From Clostridium sp. SM-530-WT-3G (GTDB taxonomy: Bacteria > Bacillota > Clostridia > Clostridiales > Clostridiaceae), in contig NZ_JABAGC010000001.1 in the NCBI RefSeq assembly GCF_012843905.1, positions 1 to 64,000 on the forward strand: 64,000 nt of DNA, in the 5' to 3' direction. The notes beneath the pieces were generated by a model. The model was not told the DNA's origin. It saw nothing but the letters and a program-made list of their open reading frames with translations, and made no database searches. How positions within the stretch are numbered: the stretch's first letter is position 1; each line of letters opens with the position of its first letter. Made by a program: the position numbers and the translations under genes. This document shows positions 28,186-37,200 of the stretch, in pieces.

Positions 28186-28374
28186 TATAGTAAATTTTAT
28201 ATAGTTTATAACTAAGAAGATTACTTATATTTTGAGAGAATGACATTCTTAAAGTGATATATTAACAAGAATAAGATGCATATTAACTTCTTCATATTCT
28301 AACTAATATATTTATAGAGGGACTTCTTTGTAAATATATTAATTAGAATAATGAGGAAGGAGTACATAATAAAA

Positions 28375-29076
28375 ATGTTAATGAATTTACTACTTTTAAT
28401 AGTGCTATATTTTATTTTTTCTAAATTTCTGAAGAAATTTAAAGTTAAAGATAATAACTATCATAATGGACCTTGGATACCATATAGGCCAGTGCATATG
28501 GATAAGGGAACCTATGGTGAATATCTTACATACAAAGAACTTGAATACATAAAAGGACCTCATAGAATACTTACCAATGTTTATCTTCCAACTAGAAATG
28601 GAAATACAACTGAAATTGATTTGATATATATACATGAAAGTGGAATATATGTTTTAGAATCTAAAAATTATGGAGGCTGGATTTTTGGGAATGAAAGAGA
28701 TAGAACATGGACTCAAGTATTTAAAAGTCAGAGAAAAGAAAAGTTCTATAATCCGATTACTCAAAATAGAGGTCATATAAATAATTTAATGAGGGTTCTA
28801 AATATCAGCCCTAATTATGTTAAATCTGTAATTGTATTTAGTGAAAGGTGCACGTTGAAGAATATAACAGTTTATTCTCCTGATGTGAGAGTTGTTAAGC
28901 GAAATGATTTGGTTATGACATTAAATGGACTTATTAGTCAATCAAGTGTTAGGCTTTCAGAAAATCAGATAATAGAAATATATAATAATCTAAATAGATT
29001 TACTAATGTAAGTGATTCGGTTAAGAATCAACACATAAACTATGTAAATAATACTAGGAATAGATATACTGGTTAA
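28375..29076 (+). CDS. Membrane-anchored NERD domain protein
   Basis: About 233 residues. One N-terminal membrane helix (LLLLIVLYFIFSKFL) precedes a NERD domain: KGTYGEYLTYKELEYI, then TTEIDLIYIHESGIYVLESKNYGGWIFG (Asp and Glu-x-Lys of the restriction-like core) and FYNPITQNRGHI. NERD proteins are nuclease-related and often sit on mobile or plasmid DNA. Its duplicate at 24201 survives only as a 27-codon tail. The start at 28375 is preferred because AAGGAG (28357-28362) lies inside the longer frame from 28351, although its spacing is long. Confidence 0.85.
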   Translation: MLMNLLLLIVLYFIFSKFLKKFKVKDNNYHNGPWIPYRPVHMDKGTYGEYLTYKELEYIKGPHRILTNVYLPTRNGNTTEIDLIYIHESGIYVLESKNYGGWIFGNERDRTWTQVFKSQRKEKFYNPITQNRGHINNLMRVLNISPNYVKSVIVFSERCTLKNITVYSPDVRVVKRNDLVMTLNGLISQSSVRLSENQIIEIYNNLNRFTNVSDSVKNQHINYVNNTRNRYTG

Positions 29077-29148
29077 AATATATTTTTATAAATGTCATAA
29101 ATTATAAAACTGTATTATATAATAAAATATAAAATTAAATAAACACTA

Positions 29149-29242
29149 ATATATCAAGAGTCAGGGGAGAGATTCAGCTCTATGATCCTGTACCAACCTG
29201 CAAAATTTATAGTAAGGTGGTTCAGCTGAAAGCGATAACGAG
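29149..29242 (+). ncRNA. SAM-I (S-box) riboswitch aptamer
   Basis: The sequence has the S-box core in order: TATC-AAGAG (P1 and J1/2), a P2 arm CAGG...CCTG containing GGA-GAG-ATTCA-GCTC-TATGA, then CCAACCTGC, AGTAAGGTGGTTC and a final short stem followed by GATAA, which closes P1. A terminator follows. SAM binding normally turns off methionine, cysteine or SAM genes. No such gene lies downstream; a transposase remnant and a type I RM operon do, so the switch looks orphaned. Confidence 0.88.
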
Positions 29243-29262
29243 GTGTAAAAAGTATGAGTTAT

Positions 29263-29297
29263 AACTTCTTATCTTATGGTAAGAAGTTTTTGTTGTT
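29263..29297 (+). terminator. Riboswitch expression-platform terminator
   Basis: AACTTCTTA pairs with TAAGAAGTT (9 bp) and is followed by TTTTGTTGTTTT. GTTAT just before it can pair with the ATAAC of P1, giving a plausible antiterminator. Confidence 0.85.
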
Positions 29298-29340
29298 TTC
29301 TATAAAATTATTTGAAACATAACGGTTTTTATTATTTTAT

Positions 29341-29525
29341 TATATCTGTTTTGTACGAGCAACCAGCACAATTCAAGCACTTATATAGTATGACTTTACT
29401 TTCATAATTTGATTTCAATTTTCTAACTCTAGAACCTACTATAAGTAATTTTTGACTATTGAAAATGTTAGGTGTAATTATCATATTTATTCTGCTTTTC
29501 AATATATTCACCTAAAGTCTCCAGA
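29341..29525 (-). mobile_element. Remnant of an IS1182-like transposase
   Basis: The minus-strand translation reads KLLIVGSRVRKLKSNYESKV, then ILYKCLNCAGCSYKT, the Cys-rich linker region of IS1182-family transposases (YE...C..C.GCPYK..C). Further upstream LGEYIEKQNKYDNY is in another frame. Fewer than 65 codons survive, with frameshifts. It lies between the riboswitch and hsdM; 29526-29727 shows only AT-rich promoter-like sequence. Confidence 0.65.
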
Positions 29526-29727
29526 CATTATTTAAAATTTATATTGTAAAAATATTTTAAATAATAGATTCATAAGCATTTTATTTCAGAATTATGTTAA
29601 AATTGTTTTATGTACAGATATCTAAATAGGTAATTGTGACTTATATGTTACTATTCGTCAACATTATGCGTAATTACAAGCATATGATGATAAAATATAG
29701 ATATAAACTATAGAATGGAGATTAGTT

Positions 29728-31245
29728 ATGGAAAAATTGACATTACAGAGATTAGAAACTTTATTATGGAATTGTGCTGATATATTAAGAGGTGAACTTA
29801 ATGCAGCTCAGTATATGGATTACATATTTGGTCTTTTATTTTTAAAGAGAATGAATGACCAGTTTGATGTAGAAATGGAGCAGAAGAAAAAAGAATTTAT
29901 TGAAATGGGTCTGCCACAAGATGAAATTGATGTTTTACTTGAGGACTCAGGAATATATGAAAATTTCTATGTTCCAGAAAGAGCAAGATGGAGTAAATTA
30001 AAAGATTTAACTTTAAATATAGGGCCTGAATTAGATAAAGCATTTAAATCTATAGAAGATGAACCTAAAAATAGTGAACTTATAGGAGTTTTAACAACTG
30101 CCAATTATAATGATAAAGAAAGAGTACCAGATAAGAAATTATCACAGCTTTTAAACTTATTTAGTGGTGTAAGTTTAGCAAATGAAAATCTTGAAAACAA
30201 AGATGTACTTGGAAATGCTTATGAATATTTAATAAAGCAGTTTGCAGATGAAGGTGGAGCTAAAGGTGGAGAATTCTATACTCCAGAAGGTGTAGTTAAA
30301 ACTTTAGTAGGTATAGTTAAACCAAAAGAAGGAGAAAAGATATACGATCCTACTTGTGGTTCTGGTGGTATGTTAATTAACTCTACATATTATATAGAAA
30401 ATCATAATGGAAATCCTAAGAACGTAATTTTAAATGGACAGGAAATTAACCTTTCAACATGGGCAATATGTAAAATGAATATGTTATTCCATGATGCTAA
30501 AGGTGCAGTTATCAAGAAAGGTGATACTATAAGAGATCCAAAGCATACAAAAGGTGGAGTATTAGAAACATTTGATGTAGTCCTTGCCAACCCTCCATTT
30601 TCATTAAAGAACTGGGGAATGGATGAAGCTAAGAATGATCCTTATGGAAGATTTGTATATGGAATTCCTCCAAAATCATATGGAGATTTAGCCTTTGTTG
30701 AACATATGATAGCATCATTAAATAGTAAAGGAAGAATGGGAACTGTAGTACCTCATGGAGTTTTATTCAGAGGAGGAGCAGAGGGTAAAGTAAGAACTGG
30801 AATATTAAATGATGATTTAATAGAAGCAGTTATAGGATTACCACAAAACATATTCTACGGAACAGGTATACCAGCAGCACTTCTTATTATAAATAAGGAT
30901 AAATCTGAAGATAGAAAAAATAAGGTTTTATTCATAGATGCAAGTAATGATTTTGGAAAAGAAAAAGTAAAAAATGTATTAAGAGATGAAGATATTGAAA
31001 AAATAGTGAAAACTTTTGAAGAATTTAAAACTGTAGAAAAATATGCGGAAGTTGTTGACTTAGATAGTATTAGAGAAAATGATTGTAACTTAAATATTTC
31101 TAGATATGTAGATACAACTGAAGAGGAAGAACCAGTTGATATTGATATGGTTTTACAAGATATAAGAGAAATAAAGATGAATTTAGCAGATGGTGAAGAA
31201 AAGTTAAATAAATATCTTGAAGAATTAGGTTTTGATACTATTTAG
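29728..31245 (+). CDS. hsdM: Type I restriction-modification system DNA methyltransferase subunit HsdM
   Basis: A 505-residue N6-adenine methyltransferase. HsdM_N helical domain (about 5-140), then the Rossmann core with motif I DPTCGSGGML (207-216) and motif IV NPPF (288-291), plus GGEFYTPEGVVKTLV and YGDLAFVEHMI typical of HsdM. It uses SAM to methylate the adenine in the HsdS-specified site. It is the first gene of an operon that continues with two small genes and hsdS. GGAGATT ribosome site before ATG. Whether the SAM-I riboswitch 430 bases upstream affects it is unknown. Confidence 0.96.
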   Translation: MEKLTLQRLETLLWNCADILRGELNAAQYMDYIFGLLFLKRMNDQFDVEMEQKKKEFIEMGLPQDEIDVLLEDSGIYENFYVPERARWSKLKDLTLNIGPELDKAFKSIEDEPKNSELIGVLTTANYNDKERVPDKKLSQLLNLFSGVSLANENLENKDVLGNAYEYLIKQFADEGGAKGGEFYTPEGVVKTLVGIVKPKEGEKIYDPTCGSGGMLINSTYYIENHNGNPKNVILNGQEINLSTWAICKMNMLFHDAKGAVIKKGDTIRDPKHTKGGVLETFDVVLANPPFSLKNWGMDEAKNDPYGRFVYGIPPKSYGDLAFVEHMIASLNSKGRMGTVVPHGVLFRGGAEGKVRTGILNDDLIEAVIGLPQNIFYGTGIPAALLIINKDKSEDRKNKVLFIDASNDFGKEKVKNVLRDEDIEKIVKTFEEFKTVEKYAEVVDLDSIRENDCNLNISRYVDTTEEEEPVDIDMVLQDIREIKMNLADGEEKLNKYLEELGFDTI

Positions 31246-31261
31246 AAAGGAGTGCATACAA

Positions 31262-31519
31262 TTGAAATGGGAAAGAGCAAAGGAATTATATAAAAATCAA
31301 TGGGTTGTAATAGAAGCCATTGAAGCACATTCAGAAAATGATGAAAGAATTATTGATGACTTATCAATAATTGATGCAACTGGAGATGACAGTATTAAAG
31401 CAATGGAAAAATATAAGGAATTGCATAGAGAAGATAAAAACAGGGAACTGTATGTAGTTCATACTTCTAGAGAAAAACTAGATATTAAAGAAAAGACTTG
31501 GATAGGAGTTAGAAGATGA
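31262..31519 (+). CDS. Small conserved protein in the RM operon, partner of the retropepsin gene
   Basis: An 85-residue acidic protein starting KWERAKELYKNQWVVIEAIE and ending REKLDIKEKTWIGVRR. It has no Cys motif, membrane helix or recognised domain; the body is predicted mixed alpha/beta. The start is TTG 31262, fixed by AAAGGAG at 31246-31252; a longer frame from 31232 would begin inside hsdM and before this site. Its last codons overlap the ATG of the protease gene (ATGA-type overlap at 31516-31519), so the two are translationally coupled. I believe similar small proteins accompany retropepsin-like genes elsewhere, but the function is unknown to me. Confidence 0.8.
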   Translation: MKWERAKELYKNQWVVIEAIEAHSENDERIIDDLSIIDATGDDSIKAMEKYKELHREDKNRELYVVHTSREKLDIKEKTWIGVRR

Positions 31520-31926
31520 GTATAAATCTAAGTTTGAGAGATGGAATACCATTTATTACTGCAGAATTTATTAATGATAACAATAAAATATTTACAAAAA
31601 ATATATTAATAGATACAGGTGCAGGTTCGTCTATATTATCATCTAATATTGCAATAGAAATAGGACTAACACCAGGGCCTAATGATGTAATTAATAGAGT
31701 TAGAGGTGTAGGCGGATATGAGTTTGTTTATCAAAAATCTATAGATAAGATAAAAATAAGTGATACTGAAGTATGTGATTTTACTATAGAAGTAGGAGAT
31801 ATGGATTATGGATTTGATATTGATGGAATACTTGGAACTGATTTTTTAAGAGCGTCAAAGGCAATTATAGATATGAATAAACTGATGATTAGATTTAAAA
31901 ATAATGTGAGTGAGGATGTGGAGTAG
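31516..31926 (+). CDS. Retropepsin-like aspartic protease
   Basis: A 136-residue single-domain protein. The catalytic flap-fold signature IDTGAGSSILS (Asp about 33) is followed by GPNDVINRVRGVGGYEFVYQ (flap region) and DGILGTDFLRASKAIIDM, the second conserved block of clan AA proteases. A single domain this size should act as a homodimer, like retroviral protease. No signal peptide, so cytosolic. It overlaps the small gene before it by four bases, and hsdS begins directly after its stop, which places a protease inside a type I RM operon. The target could be a subunit of the complex; this is inference. Confidence 0.9.
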   Translation: MSINLSLRDGIPFITAEFINDNNKIFTKNILIDTGAGSSILSSNIAIEIGLTPGPNDVINRVRGVGGYEFVYQKSIDKIKISDTEVCDFTIEVGDMDYGFDIDGILGTDFLRASKAIIDMNKLMIRFKNNVSEDVE

Positions 31927-33192
31927 TTGAAAGAAGGATATAAGAAGACGGAACTTGGACTAATTCCTAAAGAGTGGAAACTTGTTAGATTTAATACTAT
32001 TTTCGAAAGAATAACTAAAAAAAATAGTGAAGATAATAAAAATATTTTAACTATTTCCGCACAATATGGATTAATAAATCAAGAAAAATTTTTTAATAAA
32101 ACTGTTGCAAGTAAAAATACAAAAAATTATTTTCTATTAGAAAATGGTGATTTTGCATACAATAAGAGTTATTCTAATGGATATCCTATGGGAGCAATAA
32201 AAAAATTAGAATACTATGATAAAGGAATAGTTTCACCATTATATATTTGCTTTAGATTAGTAGATTTTGATTCAAGTAGTGAGTTTTATAAGTATTTTTT
32301 TGAATATGATATATTTGATAAATGCATTGCATCAATAGCACAAGAAGGTGCACGAAATCATGGATTACTTAATGTGGGGATAAGTGAATTTTTTAATTTG
32401 CTTATAATTAAACCACCATTAGCAGAACAACAAACAATAGCAGAAATTCTATCAACAGTTGATTCACAAATAGATGATACAGATAAACTTATTGAAAAGA
32501 CTAAAGAATTAAAAAAAGGATTGATGCAAAGGCTTTTAACTAAGGGAATTGGACATAGTGAGTTTAAGAAGAGTGAAGTTGGGGAAATTCCTGTGGAGTG
32601 GGAAGTAAGACAAATTGGAGATATTGCAAATATAAGATCAAGCAAAAGAGTATATCAGAATGAATATATGGATAAAGGAATTCCTTTTTATAGATCAAAA
32701 GAGATTATTGAATTGTCTAAAAATATTGAACCAACAACAGAATTATATATATCAGAAGAGAAATATTTAGAATTTGTTAATAAATTTGGAGCACCAAAGA
32801 AAGGAGATTTGTTGATAACATCTGTAGGAAGTGTTGGAATGACATGGGTATCTGATGGGAGAAATTTTTATTATAAGGATGGAAATTTGACTCAGATTGA
32901 ATCAAATAAAAATATAAATACTAACTTTATATCGTATGTATTTAATAGTGACTATTTAAAAAAGCAGTATTTAGGTCAATCAAATGGTTCTGCACAAATA
33001 GCATTAACTTTAGAAAAGTTAAGAAAACTTATAATAGCGTTACCAAGTCTTGATGAGCAGAAGGAAATAGTTAAAATATTATCATCAGTAGATATTCAAA
33101 TACAAGAATATAAAAATAAAAAGACAAAACTAGAAGAACTGAAAAAAGGCTTAATGCAGCAGTTATTAACAGGAAAAATAAGAGTGGTATAA
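31927..33192 (+). CDS. hsdS: Type I restriction-modification specificity subunit HsdS
   Basis: A 421-residue protein with two target recognition domains, each opened by a LIPKEWK/EIPVEWE motif (about 11-17 and 222-228). Each ends in a conserved coiled-coil repeat: QQTIAEILSTVDSQID...KELKKGLMQRLLT, and QKEIVKILSSVDIQIQ...EELKKGLMQQLLTG. Each TRD reads one half of a bipartite target. The start is TTG 31927, immediately after the protease stop, with a GGATGTGGAG site. The internal direct repeats are the usual sites of TRD exchange between hsdS alleles. Confidence 0.94.
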   Translation: MKEGYKKTELGLIPKEWKLVRFNTIFERITKKNSEDNKNILTISAQYGLINQEKFFNKTVASKNTKNYFLLENGDFAYNKSYSNGYPMGAIKKLEYYDKGIVSPLYICFRLVDFDSSSEFYKYFFEYDIFDKCIASIAQEGARNHGLLNVGISEFFNLLIIKPPLAEQQTIAEILSTVDSQIDDTDKLIEKTKELKKGLMQRLLTKGIGHSEFKKSEVGEIPVEWEVRQIGDIANIRSSKRVYQNEYMDKGIPFYRSKEIIELSKNIEPTTELYISEEKYLEFVNKFGAPKKGDLLITSVGSVGMTWVSDGRNFYYKDGNLTQIESNKNINTNFISYVFNSDYLKKQYLGQSNGSAQIALTLEKLRKLIIALPSLDEQKEIVKILSSVDIQIQEYKNKKTKLEELKKGLMQQLLTGKIRVV

Positions 33193-33231
33193 GTAAAGAT
33201 TAGAGGATATGTTATAGGGGGAGAAATCAAT

Positions 33232-34152
33232 ATGTTTTTATACAAAATAGATGAAAATAACAAACTGAATGAGATAAAAGAAACAAAGTTCTCAAAGGAA
33301 AGAGTTCTTCAAAATTTATGTGAGGATAATTTAGAAAATATATTTGGATTAAAATTTGTTAGAAGTGAATTTGCACTTGGAAACTTTAGATTAGATACAT
33401 TAGCATTTGATGAGACTACAAAATCATTTGTAATAATAGAATACAAAAATACTTCTAATTTCAGTGTTGTTGATCAAGGATATGCTTATCTTTCCTTAAT
33501 GCTTAATAATAAGGCGGATTTTATTCTTGAATATAATGAAAACTGTAAAGATACATTAAAAAGAGATGATATTGATTGGTCGCAATCAAGAGTTATATTT
33601 ATATCTCCATCTTTTAATAATTATCAAAGAGAATCAATAAACTTTAAAGATCTGCCTTTTGAACTTTGGGAAGTAAAGAAATTTGAAAATGATACTGTAT
33701 ATTTTAATCAGATAAAGGCAACAAAGAAGACAGAATCTATAAAAACAATAATTACTGATAATAGTGAGGCTGATATTGTAAATAAAGAAGTTAAAGTTTA
33801 TACAGAGGAGCAGCATTTCATAAATTCAACAGAAGAGATGATAGAGTTATATGAAAAATTAAAGGAATTCATATTAGGCTTAGATGATAAATTTGAGTTA
33901 AAGCCTAAGAAAAGGGAAATAGGCTTTGCATATAACAATAAAATAATGTTCGATATACTTTTACAAAAGAAAGCATTAAAGTTATGGCTTAATACTAAAA
34001 TTGATACTTTAGATGACCCTAGAAATATTGCAAGAGATGTTTCAAATACAGGTCATTGGGGAAATGGTGATTATGAAATCCAAATTAGTAATGATGATGA
34101 TATTGAATATATATTTAGTTTAATAAAGCAGTTATATAATAAAAGAAAATAA
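33232..34152 (+). CDS. DUF5655 domain protein with nuclease-like N-terminus
   Basis: A 306-residue protein. The N-terminal domain (about 20-150) has a PD-(D/E)xK-like arrangement, NFRLDTLAFDETTKSFVIIEYKN (Asp, Glu-x-Lys), and LEYNENC/WSQSRVIFISPSF. The C-terminal DUF5655 domain (about 195-300) contains KREIGFAYNNKIMFDILLQKKALKLWLN. The family is common near restriction systems and its activity is not established. It lies 39 bases after hsdS with a GGGGGAGAA site, so probably in the same transcript. Confidence 0.87.
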   Translation: MFLYKIDENNKLNEIKETKFSKERVLQNLCEDNLENIFGLKFVRSEFALGNFRLDTLAFDETTKSFVIIEYKNTSNFSVVDQGYAYLSLMLNNKADFILEYNENCKDTLKRDDIDWSQSRVIFISPSFNNYQRESINFKDLPFELWEVKKFENDTVYFNQIKATKKTESIKTIITDNSEADIVNKEVKVYTEEQHFINSTEEMIELYEKLKEFILGLDDKFELKPKKREIGFAYNNKIMFDILLQKKALKLWLNTKIDTLDDPRNIARDVSNTGHWGNGDYEIQISNDDDIEYIFSLIKQLYNKRK

Positions 34153-34200
34153 TTTTGTAATGTATATGAATTAAAATACAAAATAAGTTCACTAATATTT

Positions 34201-34227
34201 CAGTTGTTGCAAAAAACGCAACAACTG
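34201..34227. repeat. 10-bp perfect inverted repeat before hsdR
   Basis: CAGTTGTTGC and GCAACAACTG flank a seven-base AAAAAAC loop. No T tract follows, so it is more likely an operator or mRNA-processing hairpin than a terminator. It lies 33 bases before the hsdR start. Confidence 0.6.
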
Positions 34228-34259
34228 ACAAAGCCAGTAAATAAGGAGGGTTAGATGGG

Positions 34260-37200
34260 GTGGATAATTACTTGGGAAATGAATTAACGCTAGTAGAACT
34301 ACCGGCAGTGGAATATTTAAAATCACTAGGCTATGACTGTATAGATGGAGATAAACTTATTCCAGAAGCAGGAGAACGTGATACTTTAAGTGATGTTATT
34401 TTGAATAAGAGAATGATGAAGTCCTTAAAGAAACTTAATCCTTGGATTTCTGATGAAAATGCTGCTAAGGTTATTAGAAGTTTTGAAAGAGCAGATAATT
34501 TAGGTAGTAGTCTTTTAGAGATAAATGAAAAGATATATGAATATATAGTTAATCTTCAAATGACAGTAGATCAAGTTATTGATGGGCGAAAAGAAACTAA
34601 GACTGTTCATTTGATTGATTTTGATAACATAGATAATAATGAGTTTTTAGTGTGCAGACAATTTGTTGTAAAAGGTATGCAGGAAACTATAAGACCAGAT
34701 ATAGTTATTTTTATTAATGGTATGCCTATTGCAATTTTAGAATGTAAATCTCCATTTAAGGATGGTGATTCAAATGAAAGTGTTGGTAAGCATGATGCAT
34801 ATGCACAGTTAAGACGTTATATGAATGGACGAGATGCTAATTTTATCGAAGGTTCTGAAAGGTTATTTTATACTAATTTTATAACTGGAATATTAAATAA
34901 ATATACTGCATTTATTGGAACAATATCTAGTGGATATAAACATTATGTTGAATGGAAGGATGCTTATCCAGTTAAGAACGTTGATGTAAAAGAGTATAAG
35001 GAAACACCTCAAAATATATTATTACAAGGTGTGTTTAGAAAAGAAAATCTTCTTGATATAATGCAGAATTTCATTGTTTATGATATGGACAAGGAAAACT
35101 CTAGAAAAGTTAAGAAAGTATGCAGATACCAGCAGTTTAGAGCAGTTCAAAAATGTATAAAAAGAATTGAAGAGGGAAAAACTCCACTGGAAAAAGGTGG
35201 AGTAGTCTGGCATACACAGGGAAGTGGTAAGTCACTTACTATGGTATTCTTATCTAGAAAAATAAGAAGTATAAAGAAGTTAAGTGATGCTACTATAATA
35301 ATCGTCACAGATAGAACAGATTTAGATGAGCAGATATTTGAAACTCTTCAAAATACATTAACCAACACAGTTCCAGTTCGTGCAGCTAAAATCGAACAAA
35401 TGAAGGAATTACTTAGAGCAGCAAATGCACAAGTAATAACTACAACTATTCAAAAGTTCCAAAGTGAAACTGAGGAAAAGGAATTTAAGGGTGTAAGTGA
35501 AGGTGAAAAGAAAAAACTACATCCATTAAGAATGGAAAAGGAATATGAAGTTTTATCAACTAAAAACAATATTATAGTTATGTCAGATGAAGCTCATAGA
35601 AGTCAGTATAAAGGTACAGCTAGCAATATGAGACATGCTCTTCCAAATGCAACATTCATTGGATTTACTGGTACTCCTATTGATAAAGAGGATAAATCTA
35701 CTCCACGTACATTTGGTTCTTATATAGACCAGTATTCAATAAAGGATGCAGTAAAAGATGGCGCAACAGTTAAAATCGTTTATGAAGGCAGAAGACCAGA
35801 TTTACATATAAGTGGTGATAATTTAGAAGAACTCTTTGATGCTGCATTTGATGATAGAACTGATGAAGAAAAGGAAGCAATAAAACAGAAATATGCTAAT
35901 AAGAGAACTGTAATTGAAGCAGATGAAAGAATAGATGAAGTTGCAAAGGATATACTTAATCATTATAAGGAATATATTTATCCTAATGGATTTAAGGCGC
36001 AGATAGTATGTGTATCTAGAGAAGCTTGTGTTAAGTATTACAATGCTTTAAATAAGCATATGAAAGAAATTATGGGTGAAGATTTAGAATGTAAAGTCAT
36101 CTTTTCAGGTGATAATAATGATTTACCATATTTAAGAGAACATCACACAACAAAAGAAGAACAGAAGCAGATAATAAAAGAATTTAAGAAAAAGACTTCT
36201 GAAAGCAAATTATGCTTCCTTATAGTTAAGGATATGCTACTTACAGGTTTTGATGCACCTATAGAGCAGGTAATGTATTTAGACAGACCATTAAAGGAAC
36301 ATACATTATTACAGGCTATTGCCAGAGTAAATAGAACTTGTGGAGATACTAAGAAATGCGGATATGTTATTGATTATTATGGAGTATTAGATTTCTTAGA
36401 TGAAGCACTTGCAATATTTGATAAAGAAGATTTAGGTCGTCCTATGGAATCTATGGATAGCTTACATGATGAAATGATGTCATTAAGAGAAAATGTAATG
36501 AGAATGTTCACTGGTGTAGATAAGGACAATTTAGATGCGTTAGTAAAAGTTCTTGAACCAGAAGATAAAAGAGCAGAATTTGAAGTGGCATATAAAAAGT
36601 TTGCAGGAGCAGTAGAAACATTAATGCCAGCAGTATCTAAAGATATAATGAATGATGTAAAATGGCTTTCTTATATAAGAGTAGCAGCAAAAATGAGATT
36701 TAATCCAGAGCAGAAGCTCGATATTGGTGATTGTGGTGAAAAAGTTAAAGAAATAATAAGTGAACATTTATCATCAAATGGCGTTATAGGTTGGATTGAA
36801 CCAATTACATTGTTTGAGGATGATTTCCAAAGTAAGATTCAAAATAATATGAGTGATGAAGCAATAGCATCTTCAATGGAACATGCAATAAAAAATGCTA
36901 TTCACATAAAGATGGATGAAAACCCAGTTTACTACACAAGTTTATTTGAAAAATTACAGCAGATTTTAGATGAAACAAATAATGACTGGGCTGCTAAAAA
37001 GGCTAAATTACAAGAGTTCATAAATAGAGACATGAATAAGGGTGAAGAAAGTGTAGCAAATGATTTAGGACTTACTAAAAAGGAATTTGCTATATTTGAA
37101 ACATTTAGAAAACTTCTTGAAGACGGTGAAGAAAATAATAATGGTCAGATAAAAGAAGATTCAGCAGTATATATATCTGATACAATAATTGATTTTACGA

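Noticed and set aside
29149-29242. Direct claim that SAM controls hsdM through the riboswitch
   Set aside because: A terminator, a transposase remnant and 430 bases separate them; kept only as a hypothesis to test.
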